DNA from: Gammaproteobacteria bacterium
GTDB lineage: Bacteria; Pseudomonadota; Gammaproteobacteria; Arenicellales; JAHEKD01
Direction: 5' to 3'
NCBI GenBank assembly: GCA_024638545.1
Contig: JAHEKD010000214.1
Coordinates: forward strand, 1-5,334
DNA: 5,334 bases
The notes below the pieces were generated by a model. It saw only the letters and a list, made by a program, of their open reading frames with translations, searched no databases and was not told the DNA's origin. Made by a program: the position numbers and the translations under genes. Below, in pieces: positions 1 through 4,413 of the stretch; the first letter of the stretch is position 1; each line of letters begins with the position of its first letter.

Positions 1-45
1 AATCTATACTCACTCAAATTTGGTATGATGTATCTGGTCTGAAAA

Positions 46-2001
46 TCAGAAAATCAGGTTAACCATAAACAGCATGACAACTAAAAATAATACGGTCATG
101 ATGCCCCCCGCTTTAAGATAGTCAGCGACTTTATAGCCACCGGGCCCCATGATCAGGGCGTTGACCTGGTGGGTGGGTATGATGAATGAATTCGATGTTG
201 CCAGCGCAACAGTGATTGCGAATACAGCGGGATTTGCGCCCACTTTCATGGCAATGTTTATGGCCAGGGGAACCAGTAGAACTGTAGCGCCTACGTTGGA
301 CATGACCAGCGTAAAAAATGTTGATAGTATCGCAATCACGGCCAGTAACACCGTATCCGGAACATCACCAATCAAGTTTAGCGTGCGATCGGCAATCCAG
401 TCTGCCGTACCGGAATTTTCGACCGCCATACCCAGCGGTATCAGGCTGGCGAGCAGGAACACGGTTTTCCAGCTGACCGCGTCATAGGCTTCATCGATAC
501 TGATAACGCCTGATAATATCATTCCGACCGCACCGGTTAGTAAGGCCACTGACAATCTTAAGTCGGTAAATATAACCAAAAACAGGGCCAGCGCAAAGAA
601 TACCAGCGCATGTATCAGTTTTTTGGGACGTGAATCCTCCCTGCGAGGATAATCATCTGTCAGTATGACGAAATCCCGGTCGTCCTCCAGGGCCTGCAGT
701 ACATCCCAGGGTGAGTGTGCAATCATGGTGTCGCCGGAATGAAACGGCTCATCTGATATGTCGGTAAGGTTTTCGCCGTCACGGTATATCACCAGCAGGG
801 TCAGACCGTATGTTGAGCGCAAGCTGAGTTCACGCGGTGTTTTGCCAATTAAATCTGAACTTGGCGGCAGCACAATCTCGGACATGCCCGAGCGCGTCGG
901 GGTTAACGCTTCGGCAAATGTTTGCATTGCCGGCCTGAGGTCCAGTTCATTGACCTCAACGAATTTGTTGAGTGCATAATCTGAGGCCATGATGGCCAGC
1001 ATGTTATTGGGCAGAATTTCAGTTTTTCGTGATAATGCACCCGGCGCAATGTGCATGCGCGTGCCGTCATGCAGGGCAATGATTCTAATTGCGAATTCCT
1101 TTTCTGCCTGCTGAATGTTCATGCCCACCAAGGGTGATTCTGCAGGAACTGCAACTTCATTGAGGCTGAAATTAACGCCATAAATCTTGCGGATATAATC
1201 CAGCGTGCCGCGACTTGAGACCCGCTTGCCGGTCGTGCTGGGAAGCACGAATTTACCTACTATCAGAAAATAGGCAATCGCCGCCGCAACAATGGCCAGG
1301 CCAATCGGAGTAACGGAGAAAAGCGAAAATGGTTCAATTTGCTGGTCGGCCGGCAGTGATTTGTTGCTTGTGATGATTAAATCATTCAGCAATATTAATG
1401 GGCTCGATCCAACCATGGTGACTGTGCCACCGCAAATGGCGCAAAATCCCATGGGCATCAGCAGTCTCGACAGGGGTATTTCAGTACGGTTAGCAATACG
1501 GCTGGTCACTGGCAGAAATAAAGCCGCAGCGCCAACATTTTGCATAAAACTGGAAATTATGGCGACGGCAAATGAAATAATCGGTGAAATTCGTTTTTCA
1601 GTCGAGCCTCCAATTTTAGTGATAATGTTGGCCACGCTGGTCATCATCCCGGTTTTATCAAGACTGGCACCGATAATCATGACGGCTATAATAGACATCA
1701 CCGCATTACTGGCAAAGCCATCGAACAAATGGTTAATATTCAGTAATTCGCTGGACATTCCAAAAAAAGCAAATTGCCAGGATATCAGTCCCAGAATAAC
1801 CATTATCGTTATCGCAGTCAGATCAACAGGCAACACTTCGAATAGAAACAGGTAAATAATCAATACTAAAATTGCCAATACGATACTGATTTCTTTGGAG
1901 GGTGCGATTTTATAGAGCCAGTAAGCGAGAGAGAGAAAAATAAAGCTACCAATCAACGGAAGGATTACCCGTTTGAAAAATAACTTTAATCTAATTGGCA
2001 T
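46..2001 (-). CDS. SLC13/DASS-family anion permease with two central RCK_C (TrkA-C) domains
   Basis: Inner-membrane secondary transporter of 651 residues, complete from ATG (2001) to TGA (46). The N-terminal half has hydrophobic segments at about 12-29, 38-56, 61-80, 98-114, 137-167, 180-210 and 229-252. A soluble insert of two RCK_C-like domains follows (about 278-352 and 370-442; the second carries LIGKTPREL and HSGDTMIA). The C-terminal half has further membrane segments from about 462 to 650. Internally repeated SNT-like motifs are visible as QNVGAAA (155-161) and SNVGATV (568-574), and the end motif IIPTHQVNALIMGPGGY (607-623) is typical of SLC13 permeases with RCK_C inserts. Family members carry sulfate, dicarboxylates or other anions, usually with Na+; the substrate cannot be read here. 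RCK_C domains usually bind a small ligand and may gate transport. The start is the only reasonable ATG, as the next in-frame Met is residue 68 or later; no strong ribosome binding site precedes it. It is transcribed divergently from the HU gene and seems monocistronic within the window. Confidence 0.93.
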   Translation of the reverse strand: MPIRLKLFFKRVILPLIGSFIFLSLAYWLYKIAPSKEISIVLAILVLIIYLFLFEVLPVDLTAITIMVILGLISWQFAFFGMSSELLNINHLFDGFASNAVMSIIAVMIIGASLDKTGMMTSVANIITKIGGSTEKRISPIISFAVAIISSFMQNVGAAALFLPVTSRIANRTEIPLSRLLMPMGFCAICGGTVTMVGSSPLILLNDLIITSNKSLPADQQIEPFSLFSVTPIGLAIVAAAIAYFLIVGKFVLPSTTGKRVSSRGTLDYIRKIYGVNFSLNEVAVPAESPLVGMNIQQAEKEFAIRIIALHDGTRMHIAPGALSRKTEILPNNMLAIMASDYALNKFVEVNELDLRPAMQTFAEALTPTRSGMSEIVLPPSSDLIGKTPRELSLRSTYGLTLLVIYRDGENLTDISDEPFHSGDTMIAHSPWDVLQALEDDRDFVILTDDYPRREDSRPKKLIHALVFFALALFLVIFTDLRLSVALLTGAVGMILSGVISIDEAYDAVSWKTVFLLASLIPLGMAVENSGTADWIADRTLNLIGDVPDTVLLAVIAILSTFFTLVMSNVGATVLLVPLAINIAMKVGANPAVFAITVALATSNSFIIPTHQVNALIMGPGGYKVADYLKAGGIMTVLFLVVMLFMVNLIF

Positions 2002-2134
2002 TAATGCGGACGAGCCTAAGTATATGAAATTTATTGTTTGATTTACCCGCGCTTATTTTGCCATATTTCCATTTCAATCTGGGAGATAATTAAAACAGAT
2101 TTGTTTAAAAGAGATTTTTTCTTAAAATTCCGAG

Positions 2135-2296
2135 TGCAAGCACAAAAGTAATTTATCGGGTGCACTGGTTAAGTTTGATATTGATTAACCGTCAAGGTCT
2201 GATGAATTTATCTCCAAACTAAATTTATAACTGCTGTAAATTTATTGTCAAAATTTGTTTTTTACAGTCCCACACTGTAAATAGCAGTGTTTTTTT
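2135..2296 (+). ncRNA. Candidate small RNA or leader transcript
   Basis: A plus-strand transcript of about 160 nt is suggested between a possible promoter (TTGTTT at 2101-2106, a 16-base spacer, TAAAAT at 2123-2128) and a terminator-like hairpin with seven T ending at 2296. Two dyads lie inside: CC-AGTGCA with TGCACT-GG (2130-2138 and 2161-2168, one bulged G) and GGTTAA with TTAACC (2167-2172 and 2185-2190). The only ATG-initiated frame with a possible ribosome site, at 2202, stops after six codons, so protein coding is unlikely. The HU gene has its own good promoter downstream of the terminator, so this transcript would be separate from the HU mRNA. The -35 is poor and no known RNA family is recognised. 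The 5' end is an estimate. Confidence 0.3.
2272..2296 (+). terminator. Rho-independent terminator-like hairpin upstream of the HU promoter
   Basis: The stem ACACTG (2272-2277) pairs with CAGTGT (2285-2290) around a 7-base loop and runs straight into T at 2291-2296, seven T in all counting the last stem base. The stem is short and AT-flanked, so its strength is uncertain. It shares bases with a stronger competing hairpin, TTTACAGT (2261-2268) with ACTGTAAA (2274-2281), which would disrupt it. The orientation fits a plus-strand transcript; the minus strand has no T-run after the fold. Confidence 0.5.
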
Positions 2297-2307
2297 AATT
2301 ATTTATC

Positions 2308-2336
2308 TTGAAACATAGGCCAAGCTTGCATATCAT
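2308..2336 (+). promoter_or_regulatory. Sigma70-type promoter of the HU gene
   Basis: TTGAAA (2308-2313; 5 of 6 to TTGACA) and TATCAT (2331-2336; 5 of 6 to TATAAT) are separated by exactly 17 bases. Transcription would begin near 2343, giving a leader of about 33 nt that includes the ribosome binding site AGGAG at 2361-2365. It lies downstream of the T-run at 2291-2296, so HU transcription would not depend on readthrough of that terminator. Confidence 0.6.
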
Positions 2337-2375
2337 TCACGCACTTTTAAAATCATGAACAGGAGTTAATCCAAC

Positions 2376-2705
2376 GTGAAAACTAGCGCCCTTAAAAAAG
2401 CATTAACAAAATCACAAATTATTGCCGAAATCTCAGAGTCCACCCAGCTAACAAAAAAAGATGTGAGTGCGGTCCTGGATGACCTTTCCCTTTTAATCGA
2501 ACGTCACGTTAAGAGAGGTGCTGTCGGCACATTCACACTCCCGGGCCTGTTGAAAGTTCGCAAGGTAAGAACACCGGCACGCAAAGCGCGCAAAAATGTG
2601 CCTAATCCGTTCAAACCAGGTGAAACAATGGATATTCCCTCAAAGCCAGCCAGTTCGAAATTAAAAATTGTTCCGCTAAAGGCGCTCAAAGATAAAGCAA
2701 GCTAA
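2376..2705 (+). CDS. HU-family histone-like DNA-binding protein (long gammaproteobacterial subtype)
   Basis: Nucleoid-associated protein of 109 residues, expected to dimerise and bend DNA. The N-terminal helices (about 12-48; TKSQIIAEISESTQLTKKDV and the following helix) form the dimer core. The GTFTLPGLLKVRKV strand region (51-64) is the HU signature, here with LPGLLK instead of the usual GFG-type sequence. The basic DNA-binding arm runs about 66-95 (ARKARKNVPNPFKPGE), with N77-P78 at the place of the intercalating Asn-Pro of classical HU. The tail PLKALKD (100-106) is typical of this longer subtype. Classical HU is about 90 residues; the extra length is a basic N-terminal extension and the C-terminal tail. 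The start is GTG at 2376, with AGGAG ten bases upstream. The upstream ATG at 2355 is in frame but meets a stop after four codons, which rules it out. It appears monocistronic. It could also act in replication or phage-related roles like other HU/IHF paralogues, but nothing here shows that. Confidence 0.93.
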   Translation: MKTSALKKALTKSQIIAEISESTQLTKKDVSAVLDDLSLLIERHVKRGAVGTFTLPGLLKVRKVRTPARKARKNVPNPFKPGETMDIPSKPASSKLKIVPLKALKDKAS

Positions 2706-2762
2706 GAGCTGATGCCTCATTTGGATAGCGTAGGTTTATCCTGTGCTATCCGCATCTCTTTT
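2705..2762 (+). terminator. Probable HU-gene terminator (bulged hairpin with T-rich tail)
   Basis: Immediately after the HU stop codon, GGATAGC (2723-2729) pairs with GCTATCC (2745-2751) around a 15-base loop. An outer stem, GATGC (2711-2715) with GCATC (2752-2756), stacks directly on the 3' side with a 7-base bulge on the 5' side. The T-rich run TCTTTT follows (2757-2762). The position and T-run favour a terminator; the large loop and bulge make it imperfect. Confidence 0.45.
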
Positions 2763-2817
2763 CATACGCTTTGCTTTGTGAAAGTATGAATTACATTACC
2801 GGCATGCGGTATGCCGG
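2761..2817. repeat. Two adjacent perfect hairpins
   Basis: TTCATAC (2761-2767) pairs perfectly with GTATGAA (2784-2790). Nine bases later CCGGCAT (2799-2805) pairs perfectly with ATGCCGG (2811-2817) around a 5-base loop. The second is GC-rich and followed by ATTATTT, so it could be a back-up terminator for the HU transcript. Both stems are read directly; function is inferred. Confidence 0.4.
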
Positions 2818-2830
2818 ATTATTTCAGGTA

Positions 2831-2896
2831 AGCGTCTATCCACGATACTGATACATCGCTTATTTGGGAGCTCAGGATTGAGTCTCAGTGGACGCT
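2831..2896. repeat. Imperfect inverted repeat with a nested hairpin
   Basis: AGCGT (2831-2835) and CCAC (2840-2843) pair with GTGG-ACGCT (2888-2896), leaving four unpaired bases on the left arm. Nested inside, GAG-CTCA (2868-2874) pairs with TGAG-CTC (2879-2886) around a 4-base loop with one bulged T. No T-run follows, so it is not a typical terminator. Confidence 0.35.
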
Positions 2897-2910
2897 GCTG
2901 CAATCATGAG

Positions 2911-2959
2911 TTAAGTGTTATTCCACATACTGGCGGGGCTATCCCTGTATCTAACTTAA
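2911..2959. repeat. Imperfect inverted repeat bounded by TTAAGT/ACTTAA
   Basis: TTAAGT (2911-2916) pairs with ACTTAA (2954-2959); inside it ATAC (2927-2930) pairs with GTAT (2947-2950) and GGG (2936-2938) with CCC (2943-2945) around CTAT. The right boundary lies in the perfect palindrome ACTTAAGT (2954-2961), so TTAAGTG also occurs as a direct repeat at 2911-2917 and 2956-2962. Confidence 0.35.
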
Positions 2960-2962
2960 GTG

Positions 2963-3046
2963 ACTGCATCCGTATCCAGTGCCAATACATCAACATCACC
3001 GGTTGAGCTGACACTATTGTATTGGCGCGGATCATGCTTTAGCAGT
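2963..3046. repeat. Long imperfect palindrome, 15-bp stem with one bulge
   Basis: This is the strongest inverted repeat in the window. ATCC (2974-2977) plus GTGCCAATACA (2979-2989) pairs with TGTATTGGCGC (3018-3028) plus GGAT (3029-3032), with only A2978 bulged and one G-T wobble. The 28-base apical part contains a second hairpin, TCAAC/GTTGA (2990-2994 and 3002-3006). Outer closures GCAT/ATGC (2966-2969 and 3034-3037) or, alternatively, ACTGC/GCAGT (2963-2967 and 3042-3046) extend the fold. No T-run follows on either side, so it is not an ordinary terminator. It could be a structured RNA, a protein-binding palindrome or a degenerate miniature element. Confidence 0.5.
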
Positions 3047-3131
3047 ATATTTACGGGGCCATGCGGTTAGTTAATTGGATAAACTATTCGATATGCAAAT
3101 AGGGTCATTTTCGTTATCTCAGTAAATTAAT

Positions 3132-3156
3132 GTAAATAATAATCAATCTCATTCGC
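3132..3156 (+). promoter_or_regulatory. Fur box-like operator before the iron-binding protein gene
   Basis: Positions 3132-3150 match 14 of 19 bases of the classical Fur consensus (GATAATGATAATCATTATC), best in the core ATAATCA. The complementary strand reads like AATGAGATTGATTATTATT, close to common Fur targets, and repeats continue to about 3159 (CATTCGCATT), as in overlapping Fur sites. It sits directly beside the TTGACA -35 element, where bound Fe-Fur would block RNA polymerase. The gene downstream encodes a ferric-iron binding protein, which is what Fur is expected to control. Confidence 0.72.
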
Positions 3157-3163
3157 ATTTGTA

Positions 3164-3193
3164 TTGACAATATTTTATACGCAGGGTTAAAGT
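3164..3193 (+). promoter_or_regulatory. Putative sigma70 promoter of the iron-binding protein gene
   Basis: A perfect TTGACA (3164-3169) is followed after 18 bases by TAAAGT (3188-3193; 4 of 6 to TATAAT). An alternative pair is TTCGCA (3152-3157) with TATACG (3176-3181). Both overlap or abut the Fur-like site. Transcription from the first would start near 3200, leaving a leader of about 25 nt in which no clear Shine-Dalgarno sequence is seen before ATG 3225. Confidence 0.5.
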
Positions 3194-3224
3194 AATCGCC
3201 AACACAATATTCCGGTTAAAAAAC

Positions 3225-4241
3225 ATGAAAAAATTATTGGTATCAATTAACGCGCTTTTAATTAGCCTGCTTTCATTCCCGGCTGTTGCTGATGAAGTCA
3301 ACGTCTATTCATATCGGCAGGAATTTTTAATGGCGCCTTTATATGAGGCGTTTACAGCGCAGACAGGTATTAAACTCAACAGTATTTACCTGAAAACAGG
3401 ATTAATTGAACGTCTGGTGCAGGAAGGTGAAAACAGTCCTGCTGATATTATTCTTACTGTCGACATCGGCCGCCTGACTGATGCGGTTAATTCAGGCGTT
3501 ACACAGCCTGTTAACAGCGACATCCTCAATCAGAATATACCGGCGCAATACCGTGACCCCGACGGTCACTGGTTTGGGCTGACGAGTCGGGCACGCATGA
3601 TTGTTGCATCAACAGAACGGGTTGACCCAGCACAACTGACAACCTATGAAGATCTTGCAGATGAAAAATTCAGCGGCAGAATATGCACACGCTCCGGTAA
3701 GCATGCCTACATGGTTGCCCTGACCGCGTCCATTATCGCGCACGCTGGCGAACAGGCCGCAAAAGAGTGGCTGAGCGGTGTTAAAAATAATCTTGCACGC
3801 AAGCCCCAGGGAAATGACCGTGCGCAGGTCAAGTCGATTAAAGAGGGCGAATGTGATATTGCCGTGATCAACAGTTATTACATGGGCCAGATGCTTAATG
3901 ATGAAAATGGTGAACAGCAGGCCTGGGCAAACGCGGTGAGGATTATTTTTCCTAATCAGGATGATCGCGGCACGCACATGAATATCAGTGGCATTGCCTT
4001 GACTAAATCTGCACCTAATAAGGACAATGCGATAAAGTTTATGGAATTTTTATCGTCTGATGAAGCACAACGGATATATGCCGAAGTCAATTACGAATAC
4101 CCGGTCAATCCGAATGTCGAAAAATCCGAACTAGTAAGATCATGGGGTGAATTCAGGCCTGACGATCTTTCACTGGCAAAAATAGCAAGCTTTCGCGCCG
4201 ATGCTTCAAAACTGGCCGATATTGTAGGCTATGATGAGTAA
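3225..4241 (+). CDS. Periplasmic Fe(3+) ABC transporter substrate-binding protein (FutA/FbpA type)
   Basis: Secreted ferric-iron binding protein of 338 residues that would hand Fe(3+) to an inner-membrane ABC permease. Residues 1-22 are a Sec signal peptide: MKK, a hydrophobic core, then AVA with cleavage before D23. The mature protein begins with the EVNVYSYRQ strand and loop (24-32). RICTRSGKHAY (152-162) and NSYYMG (216-221) follow; Y162, Y218 and Y219 correspond to iron-ligand tyrosines of FutA. C154 and C210 may form a disulfide. The length is normal. The His-Tyr ligand pair of FutA (RHY) is replaced here by Q32-E33, a variation I recall in gammaproteobacterial YSYRQ proteins. ATG 3225 is chosen because it gives a perfect signal peptide. 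A Fur-like site and promoter lie 30-95 bases upstream. No permease or ATPase gene follows; the next gene is convergent. Thiamine or spermidine binding proteins share the fold, but the YY motif and Fur context favour iron. Confidence 0.94.
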   Translation: MKKLLVSINALLISLLSFPAVADEVNVYSYRQEFLMAPLYEAFTAQTGIKLNSIYLKTGLIERLVQEGENSPADIILTVDIGRLTDAVNSGVTQPVNSDILNQNIPAQYRDPDGHWFGLTSRARMIVASTERVDPAQLTTYEDLADEKFSGRICTRSGKHAYMVALTASIIAHAGEQAAKEWLSGVKNNLARKPQGNDRAQVKSIKEGECDIAVINSYYMGQMLNDENGEQQAWANAVRIIFPNQDDRGTHMNISGIALTKSAPNKDNAIKFMEFLSSDEAQRIYAEVNYEYPVNPNVEKSELVRSWGEFRPDDLSLAKIASFRADASKLADIVGYDE

Positions 4242-4263
4242 ATAGATCCTCGCAACCCAAAAT

Positions 4264-4288
4264 TGCCGGTAACCTCTATTAACCGGCA
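4264..4288 (+). terminator. Hairpin after the iron-binding protein gene, possible terminator
   Basis: TGCCGGT (4264-4270) pairs perfectly with ACCGGCA (4282-4288) 22 bases after the stop codon, around an 11-base loop; ATT/AAT beyond it can add pairs with a small bulge. It is the only GC-rich stem in the convergent spacer 4242-4413. It lacks a T-run on either strand, so it may be a processing or 3'-end-stabilising structure rather than an intrinsic terminator. Confidence 0.35.
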
Positions 4289-4413
4289 CAATATCATGAT
4301 CATGTGTTTGCTAAGTCACGAATCTTTGCGATGCCGCGAGCTGGTCCACAAATGATGGCTGTATCGCCGTCGTTGTTCGCATGTAACTATCAGGCTTTTA
4401 TGTATAGCTGTTT

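Larger units (their letters stand above)
2002..2375. other. Divergent intergenic region with structured, possibly transcribed, DNA
   Basis: This 374-base AT-rich spacer separates the minus-strand permease from the plus-strand HU gene and contains no credible ORF. From left to right it holds: a possible permease -10 on the minus strand (TATACT, plus coordinates 2019-2024, without a good -35); a possible plus-strand promoter at 2101-2128; dyads AGTGCA/TGCACT (2133-2138 and 2161-2166) and GGTTAA/TTAACC (2167-2172 and 2185-2190); a hairpin plus T-run (2272-2296); and the HU promoter (2308-2336). The GGTTAA dyad, with half-sites about one and a half to two helical turns apart, could equally be a regulator operator. 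Dyads and T-run are read directly; their functions are inferred. Confidence 0.6.
2706..3224. other. Long intergenic region: chain of inverted repeats followed by an iron-responsive promoter
   Basis: This 519-base gap has stop codons in all frames and no credible gene. Its left two thirds (2706-3046) is almost filled with successive inverted repeats, listed separately, with only short unpaired stretches between them. The hexamer CTATCC recurs at 2746-2751, 2836-2841 and 2939-2944, with the variant GTATCC at 2972-2977 and the reverse complement GGATAG at 2723-2728. The stretch 3047-3131 holds only a small dyad, CTATT/AATAG (3084-3088 and 3098-3102). The last 90 bases hold the Fur-box-like sequence and promoter of the iron-binding protein gene. 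No transposase remnant, direct-repeat target site or tRNA was seen. Confidence 0.6.

Noticed and set aside
38..50. TCTGA/TCAGA hairpin at the permease stop codon, considered as its terminator
   Set aside because: The stem is only 5 bp, overlaps the stop codon and has no T-run after it on the minus strand.
1292..1855. 187-codon plus-strand open frame inside the permease gene
   Set aside because: It is antisense to a clearly real gene with continuous family motifs, and its translation has no recognisable domain; a shadow frame.
2019..2024. Minus-strand TATACT as the -10 of the permease promoter
   Set aside because: The -10 is good, but no acceptable -35 lies 16-18 bases upstream and the leader would be only about ten bases. 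It is mentioned in the spacer entry and not annotated on its own.
2949..3072. Possible integron attC site: ATCTAAC (2949-2955) resembles the R'' box and GTTAG (3066-3070) could pair with CTAAC around the palindrome at 2963-3046
   Set aside because: The right-hand box GTTAGTT does not fit GTTRRRY, the L boxes are not evident, and neither flanking gene looks like a cassette. Chance is more likely.
3609..3977. 122-codon minus-strand open frame inside the iron-binding protein gene
   Set aside because: It is antisense to conserved FutA/FbpA sequence, with no domain or ribosome binding site; a shadow frame.
4295..4304. Perfect palindrome CATGATCATG in the convergent spacer
   Set aside because: Ten-base palindromes of this composition are common by chance, and nothing around it suggests an operator.
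4311..4382. Minus-strand 23-codon frame (ATG at 4382, containing QPSFVDQLAASQRFV) in the convergent spacer
   Set aside because: It looks somewhat protein-like, but there is no ribosome binding site, it is very short, and no recognised homologue comes to mind. It could be a gene remnant; not supported enough to annotate.
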